The notes: generated by a model from the letters alone, not told the origin. Numbered from the stretch's first letter, positions 49,873 to 58,761 are shown. The stretch is 64,000 nt of DNA from Halorussus litoreus (GCF_003382685.1 NZ_KZ859512.1:44876-108875); one strand, 5' to 3'. Numbers and translations are program-made.

Positions 49873-49875
49873 CAG

Positions 49876-50010
49876 CTATTTCCACTCGGTGTAGCCACAC
49901 CGACCGCAGTGGAGGCGGTCGCCGTGGTCGGCGAGGAACGCGTCGCCACACCGGGTACATTTTTCCTTGTCGGTGGTGCCGTCGTCGTTGTACAGCTCGT
50001 TTCGAGCCAT
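49876..50010 (-). CDS. rps27ae: 30S ribosomal protein S27ae
   Basis: A 44-residue zinc-ribbon protein with [26 protein letters not shown]. Its start overlaps the stop of rps24e by one base (TAATG). Order rps24e-rps27ae-Kae1/Bud32 is the common archaeal cluster. Confidence 0.93.
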   Translation of the reverse strand: MARNELYNDDGTTDKEKCTRCGDAFLADHGDRLHCGRCGYTEWK

Positions 50011-50327
50011 TATTCGGCCTCCTCGGCTTCGGCCTCGCCCTCACCGTCGGCGGTGATCTTGTTGCGCTCGAGCATGTGGTCCTGTTCGACGTCGCGGGCC
50101 GCCTCGGAGCTGTCGTACACCTTCGCGTAGCCGACGGTCTTTCGCATGCCGAACTTGGTGTTCATCTCGTGGACCACGACCTGACTGGAGTCCTTGTCGA
50201 GCTTCGCCGCGAGGCTGTCCCGAACGGAGAGCCGGGAGGGCGTCGCGTCGTCGTGCACTATCTGGAACCGCACTTCGGACCGGTGGAGCATCGGATTCTG
50301 CTCCTCGGAGAGGATTTCGACTTCCAT
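50010..50327 (-). CDS. rps24e: 30S ribosomal protein S24e
   Basis: A 105-residue protein with [42 protein letters not shown], the [17 protein letters not shown] segment and an acidic Glu/Ala tail. First gene of the three-gene cluster with rps27ae and the KEOPS fusion. Confidence 0.95.
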   Translation of the reverse strand: MEVEILSEEQNPMLHRSEVRFQIVHDDATPSRLSVRDSLAAKLDKDSSQVVVHEMNTKFGMRKTVGYAKVYDSSEAARDVEQDHMLERNKITADGEGEAEAEEAE

Positions 50328-50550
50328 GTGTATCGCTCAGTTACTCACTACTTGGCTACGTAGCCTGTAAAAGGATTACGAACGACCTTTTGCTGCGCTC
50401 GGTCGGCGCACGCCTCCCTCGCTGGCAAACGTTCGACCAAAACCACTGCGCTCCTCCCGTCGCTCGCTCGGGCTACGCCCTCGCTCACTTTGGTTGTCGC
50501 TTGGGCCGCTCGCTCACGTTCGTTCGCTCGCGGTAGAACTGCTGGCACTC

Positions 50551-50638
50551 GACCGCAACGGCGACCGCGACTGCACCAGCGACTACGACCGCAACGGCGA
50601 CCGCGACCGCACCAGCGGCTGCGACCGCAGCAGCAACC
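50551..50638. repeat. 36-bp tandem repeat, two copies plus partial
   Basis: Units at 50551-50586 and 50587-50622 start gaccgcaacggcgaccgcga and differ at a few bases; a partial third unit (gaccgcagcagcaacc) follows. The words resemble the arm sequences of the AGCTAGCT elements (accgcaaccgcgaccgc), so they could share an origin. It fills part of the 323-bp gap between rps24e and the DUF359 gene; the rest (50328-50550) holds no gene I can support. Confidence 0.75.
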
Positions 50639-50650
50639 GTGGGTTGCGAA

Positions 50651-51202
50651 TCACGACGCGTCAAGCATCTCGAACAGTGCGTCCGGGTCGCCGTCCATCC
50701 GACTCAGCAGATCGCGCATCGCCGCTTTCGACTCCTCGGTCACCGCGGTGTGGACCATCCCTTCGTCGGGCTGGCCGTACACCGCGCTGGCGCCGAGCGG
50801 CGCGGCCACGACGGCGGGCAGGGTCACGAGGTCCTCCTCGCCGTCGACCACGACGACGGTCGGCTCGGGGGCCGCGAGCGCCTCGCGGAGGGCGCGGGCC
50901 ATCTCGCGGGTCACAGTCCCCGCGGGGTTCTCGACGTGGACTTCGCGCGCCTCGCCGCCGAGCCGGGCCACGCCTGCCGCGACCTCGTCGGCGACCTCCT
51001 CGCGCTTGGTGAGGCCGTCGACGACGGCCACGTCGGGCGCGACGCCGGCGCGTTCGAGGTGGTAGGTCACCACGTCACCGACCGCGATCAGGGGGTCGCC
51101 AGCCTCGGCCAGCAACTGCTCGGCGTCGGTGAAAATCGGCCCCATCGGTTCGCGCATCTCGGCGCGCAGTTCCTCGGGAAGTTCGACGAGAATCTCCGTC
51201 AC
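50651..51202 (-). CDS. GTP-dependent dephospho-CoA kinase (DUF359)
   Basis: Last step of coenzyme A synthesis in archaea, using GTP. A 183-residue protein with the DUF359 pattern AVGDVVTYHLERAG, PDVAVVDGLTKRE, VENPAGTVTREM and VVVDGEEDLVTLPAVVAAPLGASAVYGQPDEGMVHT. Last gene of the aIF2-gamma operon, 25 bp after spt4. Confidence 0.93.
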   Translation of the reverse strand: MTEILVELPEELRAEMREPMGPIFTDAEQLLAEAGDPLIAVGDVVTYHLERAGVAPDVAVVDGLTKREEVADEVAAGVARLGGEAREVHVENPAGTVTREMARALREALAAPEPTVVVVDGEEDLVTLPAVVAAPLGASAVYGQPDEGMVHTAVTEESKAAMRDLLSRMDGDPDALFEMLDAS

Positions 51203-51227
51203 GACGTGGTCCTCCGTCCTCGATTGG

Positions 51228-51425
51228 CTACCGCACCTTCAGCGCGTACTTGCCGGGCTGGTCGACTTCCATCTCCTCGGCGATCTCGCTCTCGTCGGGA
51301 TGGGTGATGATGACGTACCCGGCCCAGTCTTCGGTCAGACTGGTCGACCCGCAGATGGGACAGGTGTCTTCGTCGGGCTCGACCACGGCGTGGCACTCGC
51401 GACAGGCGAGGCGGTCTCCGGCCAT
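51228..51425 (-). CDS. spt4: Transcription elongation factor Spt4 (RpoE'' type)
   Basis: A 65-residue zinc-ribbon protein: CRECH near the N-terminus, CPICGSTSLTEDWAGYVIITHPD after it. It binds Spt5 and RNA polymerase. It starts two bases after rpoE1 ends. Confidence 0.93.
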   Translation of the reverse strand: MAGDRLACRECHAVVEPDEDTCPICGSTSLTEDWAGYVIITHPDESEIAEEMEVDQPGKYALKVR

Positions 51426-51427
51426 CC

Positions 51428-52000
51428 TTACTCACTCTCTGTGGGCGCTTGCCGCTTCTCGCGCTCCTCTTTCAGCCAGCCGAGCTTGCCCAGCCCGGGC
51501 TGCTTGGCGGTGAGCCCGATCTTGCTCTCGCGGGGGTTGCGTTCGTCGATGCTCTTGGTGACGATGCGGGCCCGCACCGCGTCGCCGACGCCGAGGGTCC
51601 GGTTGGACTCTCGGGAGGCGAGCATCTGGCCCTCCTCGTCGTAGGCGAGGTACTCGTCGGAGATCTGGGAGACGTGGAGCAGGCCGTCGACCGGCCCGAT
51701 GCCGACGAACGCCCCGAAGTTGACGACCTCCACGACCTCCCCGTCGACGACTTCCTGCATCTGGGGGTCGAACGTGACCACGTCGAACTCGGCCTCGTAG
51801 TACACCCCCGGCCGGTTCGGCAGGACCGCGCCGTCGCCGATGTCGTGTACGTTCACGACGCTGACGACGCTCCCGACGTCTTCGTCCATGCGCCCCTCCA
51901 GTTTGTCCTGCAGGAGCTGCTTCACCAGTTCCGGCGTCACCTCCGCGAGGTGTTCCGGAGGTACCTCGACCGTATCCTTGAGTCTGACCCGTTTGTACAT
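51428..52000 (-). CDS. rpoE1: DNA-directed RNA polymerase subunit E' (Rpo7)
   Basis: A 190-residue protein beginning MYKRVRLKDTVEVPP, with an N-terminal RNP-like tip domain (residues 1-80) and an S1 domain (80-165, VEVVNFGAFVGIGPVDGLLHVSQI). It forms the stalk of archaeal RNA polymerase with Rpo4. The start at 52000 is chosen for this opening. Confidence 0.95.
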   Translation of the reverse strand: MYKRVRLKDTVEVPPEHLAEVTPELVKQLLQDKLEGRMDEDVGSVVSVVNVHDIGDGAVLPNRPGVYYEAEFDVVTFDPQMQEVVDGEVVEVVNFGAFVGIGPVDGLLHVSQISDEYLAYDEEGQMLASRESNRTLGVGDAVRARIVTKSIDERNPRESKIGLTAKQPGLGKLGWLKEEREKRQAPTESE

Positions 52001-52002
52001 TG

Positions 52003-52383
52003 CTAAGGTTCGCTTATTCCGAGTTTGTTCCGGCCCCTTATATGAATTACCTGTGTGCCCGCGTCGAGCAGGCGTTCCTTGAGGGGGCCGTCGTTCGTGA
52101 CGACGTAGTCGAACTCGGGCGCGAGTTCGACCAGCGCGTCGTCTGCGTACGATGCCTCGTGTTCGACCGTCCGACATCTGTCGGCCGCCAGATCAGCCCC
52201 GACGCTCGCCGCGACCGCCTCCTCGCCGTTTCCGCCTTCCGAGAGTTTGGCGAGTTCGTCGCGGACCGCCTCGGGGACCGCACAGTCGAAATCGCCTAGA
52301 AGGCGCTCCAGTTCGTCGAAGATCCGCACGTCGGCTTCGACCGGCGACATGAGTGCGCTGGTGTCCATGGCGACCGTGACCAT
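52003..52383 (-). CDS. PIN-domain nuclease-like protein (FCF1-like)
   Basis: A 126-residue PIN protein with acidic residues in the expected order: Asp7 (VAMDTSALM), Glu43, Asp81/Asp82 (YADDALVEL) and Asp98 (VVTNDGPLKERL). It is the conserved archaeal PIN protein encoded between aIF2-gamma and RpoE', so a ribosome or RNA processing role is likelier than a toxin. No antitoxin gene is adjacent. Confidence 0.9.
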   Translation of the reverse strand: MVTVAMDTSALMSPVEADVRIFDELERLLGDFDCAVPEAVRDELAKLSEGGNGEEAVAASVGADLAADRCRTVEHEASYADDALVELAPEFDYVVTNDGPLKERLLDAGTQVIHIRGRNKLGISEP

Positions 52384-52384
52384 C

Positions 52385-53617
52385 CTATCCGCTGAGGGTG
52401 CCCACGCCGATGAGCCGCCAGCGCGCGCCGATGCGGCGGTTGATGGCGATCTTCGCGCCCTCGGGCGCGCAGACGGGACGTTTCAGCGTGACCTCGCACT
52501 CGCCCTCGCGGGCGCTGGTCACGGAGCCGACGGTCGTCGCGGTGCCGACGGTGAGCATCAGCGGCTCGCCCGTCGAGATCTCGTCGATGTCCTGATCGTC
52601 GAGTCCCACGAGCCGTTCGAGCAGGTCTACCTCCATAGTGAACTGCCGCCACGTCGGCGGGAGATCGCCGGGCGTGCCGGCGATCTGTCCGGCGAGCGCG
52701 TCGCCCTTCGTCAGACTCGGGTCGAGCCCCGTGCCGACGCCGAGCAGTCCGCCGGGCGTGACCTCGTCGACCGTCTCGCCGCCCGCCTGCAGCGAGCGCA
52801 CGTCGGTCTGGATGGGCTCCCAGCGGGTCTCGCCGCCTTCCTCGACCTCACGGCCGGGGCGGAGTTCGAGGTCGTCGCCCGCAGTGAGCCGTCCCTCGGC
52901 GAGGCTGCCGCCGAGGACGCCGCCGACGAGGCCGTCCCACGTCGTTCCCGGGCGGTTGATGTCGAAGCTCCGCGCGACGTGCATCCGCGGGTCCGCGTCC
53001 GGGTCGCGGTCGGGCGTCGGGATCTCCTCCTCGATGGCCTGGATGAGGAGGTCGATGTTGACCTCCTGCTGGGCGGAGATGGGCACGACCGGCGCGTCCT
53101 CCGCGACGGTCCCCGAAACGAACTCCTGTATCTCTTCGTAGTTTCGCTCGGCCTGCTCGCGATCCACGAGGTCGATCTTGTTCTGGGCGACGACGATGTT
53201 GTCGATGCCGATGATGTCGAGCGCCATCAGATGCTCCTCGGTCTGGGCCTGCGGAACCGGTTCGCTGGCCGAGACGACGAGCACCGCGCCGTCCATGATG
53301 GCCGCTCCCGACAGCATCGTCGCCATCAGCGTCTCGTGGCCGGGCGCGTCCACGAACGATACGGTGCGAAGCGGCTGGCTCTCGCTGCCGTCCGGGCACG
53401 TCTCCTCGACCGTGTAGCGCTCGGGCGCGTCGCGGTCGGGACAGTCCCGGAACGTCGCGTCGGCGTATCCGAGGCGGATAGAGATACCGCGCTTCATCTC
53501 CTCGGAGTGCTGGTCCGTCCACTCGCCACTGAGTGCCTGCACCAGCGTCGTCTTGCCGTGGTCGACGTGACCGACCAGCCCGATGTTCACCTCCGGTTGG
53601 GCGTTGTTTCCTGTCAA
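52385..53617 (-). CDS. Translation initiation factor aIF2 subunit gamma
   Basis: GTP-binding subunit that brings initiator tRNA to the ribosome. From TTG 53617 the protein has 410 residues, the usual length: GHVDHGKTT (about 16-24), a Cys-containing segment ([19 protein letters not shown]), [27 protein letters not shown]. An AGGAGGT ribosome site stands four bases before the TTG. A frame back to ATG 53704 exists but its extra 29 residues are not family-like. First gene of a five-gene operon. Confidence 0.95.
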   Translation of the reverse strand: MTGNNAQPEVNIGLVGHVDHGKTTLVQALSGEWTDQHSEEMKRGISIRLGYADATFRDCPDRDAPERYTVEETCPDGSESQPLRTVSFVDAPGHETLMATMLSGAAIMDGAVLVVSASEPVPQAQTEEHLMALDIIGIDNIVVAQNKIDLVDREQAERNYEEIQEFVSGTVAEDAPVVPISAQQEVNIDLLIQAIEEEIPTPDRDPDADPRMHVARSFDINRPGTTWDGLVGGVLGGSLAEGRLTAGDDLELRPGREVEEGGETRWEPIQTDVRSLQAGGETVDEVTPGGLLGVGTGLDPSLTKGDALAGQIAGTPGDLPPTWRQFTMEVDLLERLVGLDDQDIDEISTGEPLMLTVGTATTVGSVTSAREGECEVTLKRPVCAPEGAKIAINRRIGARWRLIGVGTLSG

Positions 53618-53843
53618 GGTTACCTCCTGAGAGTAATCCTGTTGGAAGTTTCGCCCCGAACGACTGATAAACCTGCTGTTCTGGGTCGGGGTGACCGTGC
53701 GCACTGCTGTCGGGAGTCGTGGATGGGCCGCCAGTCTCGACGGGTCCCGCCACCTCGCTCGCGAGAGCCCTCGAAAATGATTGTCGATCTACAGAAACGC
53801 GATCAAGGCAACACTTTAACCGGATGCGGTCGGAATTGACCGT

Positions 53844-54797
53844 ATGAGCGGAACGACAGGGCCGAACACCGCAGGCGACCGCGAGGAGTCCACCATCCAG
53901 GACTGCGACGACTGCGTGGCCCCGGCCGAGGCGTTCTCGGTCATCGCCAACGAGACCCGACTGTCGATTCTGGAGGCGCTCTGGCGAGCACCGGAACGCC
54001 CCGTGAGCTTCTCTGAACTTCGTCGCGAGGTGGAAATGCGCGACAGCGCGCAGTTCAACTACCACCTCAAGCAGCTGACCGACCAGTTCGTCGTCGGCAC
54101 CGACGACGGCTACGACTTCCGGCAGGCGGGCAAGAAGGTCGTCCGGGCCATCCTCGCGGGCTCGTTCAACGAACACCCCGAGCTCGGGCCGTTCGAGATC
54201 GACGGGAGCTGTGCGAACTGCGGCGCGAGCCTGCAGGCCGCCTACGACGACGACGTACTCGCCATCGACTGCACCGACTGCGGGAAGAACCACGGCTGCT
54301 ACCCGTTCCCGCCGGGCGGGCTGAACGACCGCACGCGCGAGGAGATCATGGAGGCGTTCAACCAGCGCGTGCGCCACCTCCACTGCCTCGCGGCCGACGG
54401 CGTCTGTCCCGAGTGTAACGGCCGGATGAGTACCACCGTCACGCGCGACGCGGAGGACTTCCTCGGGCTCGAAGTCCGGGTCGACCACGAGTGCCAGCAG
54501 TGCCGTCACAGCCTCTACTCGGCTGTCGGTCTCTCGCTGCTCGACCAGTCGGACGTGGTGACGTTCCACCGCGACCACGGCGTCGACCTCTGCACGAAGC
54601 CCTACTGGGACCTCGCGTGGTGCGTCAGCGACGAGTACACCACCATCGTCTCCGAGGAGCCGTGGGAGATCCGGGTCGAGATACCGCTCGACGACGAGGT
54701 GCTGTCGGTCACGCTCGACGGCGACCTCGACGTGCTCGACATGGAGCGGCGCTGTCGGTCGGCCGCGGACGAGGGCGCGCAGGCCGTCTCGGACTGA
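53844..54797 (+). CDS. ArsR-type winged-helix regulator with C-terminal zinc-ribbon domain
   Basis: A 317-residue protein. Residues 22-100 are an ArsR-like winged helix (AFSVIANETRLSILEALWRAPE, FSELRREVEMRDSAQFNYHLKQL). The remainder carries paired cysteines in two ribbons, CANCGAS...CTDCGKN and CPECNGR...CQQCRH, and a beta-rich end. This arrangement is widespread in haloarchaea. The effector and targets are unknown. It is divergent from the aIF2-gamma operon. Confidence 0.88.
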   Translation: MSGTTGPNTAGDREESTIQDCDDCVAPAEAFSVIANETRLSILEALWRAPERPVSFSELRREVEMRDSAQFNYHLKQLTDQFVVGTDDGYDFRQAGKKVVRAILAGSFNEHPELGPFEIDGSCANCGASLQAAYDDDVLAIDCTDCGKNHGCYPFPPGGLNDRTREEIMEAFNQRVRHLHCLAADGVCPECNGRMSTTVTRDAEDFLGLEVRVDHECQQCRHSLYSAVGLSLLDQSDVVTFHRDHGVDLCTKPYWDLAWCVSDEYTTIVSEEPWEIRVEIPLDDEVLSVTLDGDLDVLDMERRCRSAADEGAQAVSD

Positions 54798-54865
54798 GGT
54801 GGACGCACAAGCCGCCCGGACGGGAGAGGACGCGAAGGTCGTCCCGAACTGGGCAGCGTCGCGGC

Positions 54866-54925
54866 GGGGGGGGGGCCCGCGCGGCCCGGGCCCGCGCGCC
54901 CCCCCCCGCGGGCCGCGGGGGGGGG
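54866..54925. repeat. G/C homopolymer tract with hairpin symmetry
   Basis: Runs of 10 G, 9 C and 9 G are joined by gcgcgg, cccggg and cgcgg-type words, so 54866-54908 folds on itself almost perfectly. Another run of 7 G follows at 54951. The tract lies between the ArsR-type gene and the DUF5808-type gene. Such a tract can be real or can mark a place where sequencing or assembly was hard. Confidence 0.7.
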
Positions 54926-55059
54926 CGTTGGTCGTCGCCCAGGGGCCGGCGGGGGGGCGGTTCGCCACCGGGCGCGACGCTGCCCAGTCCTGCCGCTCTC
55001 CGTTCCGACTGGTGCTCAGTTCCGACCGGCGGCGAGAAGAGCGGTCCGACCGCTGCGGA

Positions 55060-55335
55060 TCAGTCGTCGTCGACGATCACTTCGACCGGGGCGTCCTCGG
55101 CCGCGGCGGCCTCGCGCTCGGAGTTGCGCTCCTGCCAGAGCAGCGCGCCCGCGACTGCCAGCACGAGCCACGACCGCCAACTCGCGAGGTTGAGCGTGTA
55201 CCCCACGCCGAACGGTTTCTCGGTCAGCATCCCCTCGTCGGGCTTCCAGTAGGCCGACAGCATCCGGCCGATGCTCGGCCGGTCGAAGTTGTACGGGACG
55301 CCGAATAGCTCGCCGGTGCTGGGTCTGTCTACCAT
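55060..55335 (-). CDS. Small DUF5808-like membrane protein
   Basis: A 91-residue protein: GELFGVPYNFDRPSIGRMLSAYWKPDEG and FGVGYTLNLASWRSWLVLAVAGALLW, the DUF5808 pattern followed by one transmembrane helix, and an acidic tail. ATG 55335 is chosen; the frame upstream lacks this character. Function unknown. Confidence 0.75.
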   Translation of the reverse strand: MVDRPSTGELFGVPYNFDRPSIGRMLSAYWKPDEGMLTEKPFGVGYTLNLASWRSWLVLAVAGALLWQERNSEREAAAAEDAPVEVIVDDD

Positions 55336-55523
55336 GTGAGATAAGTAGGTCGGAGAGGAATAAAGTGCTTTGGCTTCGGGGTGTCGTGCAGTTGGCATTC
55401 TTCGAGCGACGACGTCGGTTGCGTCGATGAGTACGCGGTGTGAGTCCATCACGACCGACGGGAGAATTCGGGTTCGACGGCTGCACGGACGCTCGTGGGA
55501 TTGCTCGCTCGTGGGACTGCTTG

Positions 55524-56912
55524 TTAGTTCCAGGGACTGTCGCCGCCGAGGTGGCCGATTCGTTCGGTTGTCGGCACGTCCCCATCACACGTGCTGTCCG
55601 GTTTCCCGTGGGTCGGGCCGTCGATAGCGTTTCCGCAGACGACTCGCTGGTCGTCTGCGCCGTACCGTTCGGCGACGTGGCTTGGCCCATCGTCCGGATA
55701 GACCACCGGGTATCGAATCGCGAGCCCGCCGTACTCGGTGATCCGGTTGCCGTAGATCGAGTTCGCTCGCCCGTGGTCGCGAAGTTCCTCGGGGTACGGA
55801 AGGCCTTTATGCTCCGCGAAGTCGTCCGGATTTGCGAGCCCCCACGCCGCGACCTCGACCCCTTGGCCGTGGCTTCCCTCGATGACGTTCCACCGCAGCG
55901 TACACTCCCGGCCGCCGAGATGCATCGACGGTTCGTCCGTGGCATCGTGGCCGTCGAGTACGTAGCGACCTGCACCACCCGCGTCCGTGCAGTATTCGAT
56001 CAAGACGTCGTGGCATCCCGCCTTCACGTCGACCAGTTCCGCGTGGGGATAGCCCTCACTGTTGTCGATGTGGTGAACGTGGATGTCGTGAGAGCCGTCG
56101 ACTGGATAGCCTTTATCCGGCGGATTCCCGACGTAGACGACTTCGCCATTGTGGCCGCTCGCGTCTCCCAGGAGGTACTTCACGCCCGCAGGGCCGATGA
56201 CTTCGAACTCGCCTATCTCGACGTTCTTCGACCAGTGAACCTTGATGAAGTCGGCCCGGCAGTTCCCCACCGCGTGGGGTTTCACGACGACGTCTGTCAG
56301 ATACTCGCTCTCGTCGACGGTGTCGGTCGGGCCCCGACCTGCCTTGATCTGCTCGTACAACGACTCGTTGACTTGGAGGATCGATTCGCTGTAGGAGTTC
56401 GGGTCTTCGGGGGACTCCGGCCGGTGAAGGCCGTCGAAGGTCATCCCGCGAAGGTGGACGTGGCTGTGATTTATCTCGAACGGCCCGTCCGCGTTGAATA
56501 CCGCGTCCGGCGGTCCGGTGATCGTGATCGGTGCGTCAGGCGTGCCTCCGCTCGTCGTTCGCACCTTGGCGGTGTGTCGTCCCGGTAACGCGTGAACCGT
56601 CTCTCCCGGTTCGACCTTCTCCAGCGCCGCTCCGATCGAGCGAAGCGGTTCGGCTTTCGATCCAGAGTCAAAATCCGACCCGTCGGGGCTAACGAACACC
56701 GTGTCTGTCTTCTCACGCTCCGTGGTGGCCGGCCCGTCACTCGTCGTGTTCGCTGCCGTCGTGTTCGCCGACGTGGTGGTCGTCGAGGACGGTGTCCTCG
56801 TCGTCGATGGTACTGTCTTCGTCGGGGTGACGTCGGACTCCTCGCCGGTAGTACAGCCGGCGAGACTGCCGACCCCGACGAGGCCCAGCTTCAGGACGTG
56901 ACGACGACGCAT
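55524..56912 (-). CDS. Secreted lipoprotein with right-handed beta-helix
   Basis: A 462-residue protein from ATG 56912. The signal RRRHVLKLGLVGVGSLAGC ends in a lipobox, then a Thr/Ser-rich linker (about 20-65). The remainder has the regular short strands of a parallel beta-helix (FVSPDGSDFDSGSKAEPLRSIGAALEKVEPGETVHALPG, VHLRGMTFDGL, SHDIHVHHIDNSEGYPHAELVDVK). Such proteins are often pectate-lyase-like polysaccharide lyases or hydrolases, but no catalytic residue can be assigned. It stands alone, upstream of PAN. Confidence 0.8.
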   Translation of the reverse strand: MRRRHVLKLGLVGVGSLAGCTTGEESDVTPTKTVPSTTRTPSSTTTTSANTTAANTTSDGPATTEREKTDTVFVSPDGSDFDSGSKAEPLRSIGAALEKVEPGETVHALPGRHTAKVRTTSGGTPDAPITITGPPDAVFNADGPFEINHSHVHLRGMTFDGLHRPESPEDPNSYSESILQVNESLYEQIKAGRGPTDTVDESEYLTDVVVKPHAVGNCRADFIKVHWSKNVEIGEFEVIGPAGVKYLLGDASGHNGEVVYVGNPPDKGYPVDGSHDIHVHHIDNSEGYPHAELVDVKAGCHDVLIEYCTDAGGAGRYVLDGHDATDEPSMHLGGRECTLRWNVIEGSHGQGVEVAAWGLANPDDFAEHKGLPYPEELRDHGRANSIYGNRITEYGGLAIRYPVVYPDDGPSHVAERYGADDQRVVCGNAIDGPTHGKPDSTCDGDVPTTERIGHLGGDSPWN

Positions 56913-57099
56913 ACATTGTACTGACAGCACCCTTGGATATAGCTTCGGGTGCGACGCCACTCGTCGGCGATTTATCGCATAACGAGGGCGGTTTCGCGGT
57001 CCGGGGAGTCGGACCGCGAACCTGACTGCCCCGCAAAAACGCCGCCCGAGTCCGTCGCCGAGACAAATAGTGAAGTCCGACCCGTACCGGCCGCGATCC

Positions 57100-58338
57100 T
57101 CAGTACGCGTAGCTCGGCAGCGACCCCGGCGTGACGATGCCGGTCTCCTCGTCGTCGCCGTCGAGTTTCTCCAGCGCCTCCGTGAAGTCGTCCTGCCGAA
57201 CCTCGGTCCGGCCGTCGCGGATGGCGAACATGCCAGCTTCGGTCGTCAGGCTCTCGATGTCAGCGCCGCTCTTGCCCTCGGTCTGTCCCGCGAGCACGTC
57301 GAGGTCCACGTCGTCGGCGACGCTCATGTCGCGGGTGTGAACGTCGAGGATCTTGCGCCGCGCCTCGTCGTCGGGCTTGGGGACCTCGATGAGGCGGTCG
57401 AAGCGGCCGGGCCGGAGGATGGCGCGGTCGAGCATGTCGAAGCGGTTGGTCGCGGCGATGATGCGGATCTCGCCCCGGTCCTCGAAGCCGTCCATCTCCG
57501 AGAGGAGTTGCATCATCGTCCGCTGGACCTCCGCGTCCCCGGAGGTCTTCGAGTCCGTTCGCTTCGAAGCCACCGCGTCGATCTCGTCGATGAAGACGAT
57601 GGCGGGCTCGCGCTGGCTCGCCAGTTCGAACAGGTCACGGACCAGCTTCGCGCCCTCGCCGATGAACTTCTGGACGAGTTCCGAGCCGGCCATCTTGATG
57701 AACGTCGCGTCGGTCTGGTTCGCGACCGCGCGCGCCAGCATCGTCTTCCCGGTGCCGGGCGGGCCGTGGAGGAGCACGCCGCTCGGCGGGTCGATGCCGA
57801 CCGCCTCGAACTGCTCGGGGTTCTCGAGGGGCTGCTCGACGGTCTCGCGGACCTCCGTCATCTGCGCTTCGAGCCCGCCGATGTCGTCGTAGGTCACCTC
57901 GGGCGACTCGTCGACCTCCATCGCCTGCGCGCGAGCGTCCTTCTCGGATTCGAGCTGGGTCTGGACCGTGAAGGAGTCGTTGACCGCGACGCGGTCGCCC
58001 GACTCGATCTCCTCGCGGAGCTGGGGCGACACCTCGGTCAGCACCTCCTGGTTGTTGCCGTGCTGTTTGATGATGATGCCGTCGTCGGTGATCTCCTCGG
58101 CGGTGGCGACGTACAGCGAGGTTGTCTTGAGCGTCTCGTTTTCGCGTTCGAGTTTGTCGACCTCCTCGCTGAGTTCCTCGCGGCGGTCGCGGGCGGCCCC
58201 CAGCCGTCGCTCGAGCGTGGCGTTCACGTCCACGATCTCGGTGTAGTGGTCGCGGAGCGCCGCGAGCCGTTCCCTGTCGCTCATTTCGGGGTCGAGTTCC
58301 AGTGTGGGTTGGTCCGGGAGAGTTGGGCTACGCGACAT
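57100..58338 (-). CDS. pan: Proteasome-activating nucleotidase (PAN)
   Basis: AAA ATPase ring that unfolds and feeds proteins to the 20S proteasome. A 412-residue protein: coiled coil (25-75), OB domain (about 75-140), Walker A GPPGTGKT (192-199), Walker B IVFIDEID (247-254), arginine finger region ILRPGRFDR (307-315). The C-terminus ends Ser-Tyr-Ala-Tyr, so the Tyr is not in the next-to-last place of the classical HbYX gate-opening motif. An ACTTTTAAGA element lies upstream of the start. Confidence 0.95.
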   Translation of the reverse strand: MSRSPTLPDQPTLELDPEMSDRERLAALRDHYTEIVDVNATLERRLGAARDRREELSEEVDKLERENETLKTTSLYVATAEEITDDGIIIKQHGNNQEVLTEVSPQLREEIESGDRVAVNDSFTVQTQLESEKDARAQAMEVDESPEVTYDDIGGLEAQMTEVRETVEQPLENPEQFEAVGIDPPSGVLLHGPPGTGKTMLARAVANQTDATFIKMAGSELVQKFIGEGAKLVRDLFELASQREPAIVFIDEIDAVASKRTDSKTSGDAEVQRTMMQLLSEMDGFEDRGEIRIIAATNRFDMLDRAILRPGRFDRLIEVPKPDDEARRKILDVHTRDMSVADDVDLDVLAGQTEGKSGADIESLTTEAGMFAIRDGRTEVRQDDFTEALEKLDGDDEETGIVTPGSLPSYAY

Positions 58339-58452
58339 CTGTTAGGCTCTCCTAATGCCCGGTCTTAAAAGTGCCTTTGGGTCGCGGCTCTCTCCTCCAA
58401 TAAATATCTGAGGTGAGGTTCTGCTGGTGTATCTACGCTACCCTCTGCCCTC

Positions 58453-58485
58453 TATATTTATTCATCTAATAAAAGATAAATTAAA
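58453..58485 (+). promoter_or_regulatory. AT-rich promoter region of the 51-residue peptide gene
   Basis: Two TATA-like words, TATATTTA (58453-58460) and a TAAATTAA (about 58478-58485), stand in an AT-rich island between pan and the peptide gene. The second is about 27-34 nt before the ATG at 58512 and would give a leaderless transcript. Confidence 0.5.
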
Positions 58486-58511
58486 GAATTTGAATGCGGG
58501 GTTGTCGGGTG

Positions 58512-58667
58512 ATGTCCGAGACACAGACATCCGACGAGCTGACCGACGGGACCCGTACCGACATCAAAGCGATGTTCGACGAGGCATTCGAGACTGAGAG
58601 CCTCCCCGAGATCAACTGCAGCCTCAGCGCGACGGGCGGTTGCACGGACTCCTGTCTCTGCTGGTGA
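58512..58667 (+). CDS. Small peptide resembling a RiPP (lanthipeptide-like) precursor
   Basis: A 51-residue protein. Residues 1-33 are an acidic, helix-forming stretch like a leader (MSETQTSDELTDG, then KAMFDEAFETESLPE). The C-terminal 16 residues, CSLSATGGCTDSCLCW, hold four Cys (36, 44, 48, 50) with Ser and Thr between them, as in lanthipeptide or other thioether-bridged cores. It has its own AT-rich promoter. No modification enzyme is in the window, so RiPP processing is inferred. A zinc-binding or redox miniprotein is the main alternative. Confidence 0.55.
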   Translation: MSETQTSDELTDGTRTDIKAMFDEAFETESLPEINCSLSATGGCTDSCLCW

Positions 58668-58761
58668 GCGCAGCCTGACGCGTCGAACCGTGCAGTTCCG
58701 TTTTATAATCCGTCCCGACGATTCGACGAAAAATACCGCTCTCCGCGAGCGCGCTCGCCGC

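Noticed and set aside
52003..52383. VapC-type toxin call for the PIN-domain protein.
   Set aside because: No antitoxin gene is present and the gene is in the conserved aIF2-gamma/RpoE' operon, which argues for a housekeeping RNA role.
52848..54968. A 706-codon open frame on the minus strand spanning aIF2-gamma and the ArsR-type gene.
   Set aside because: It overlaps two well-supported genes in other frames and is Arg/Ala/Pro-rich, a typical GC shadow.
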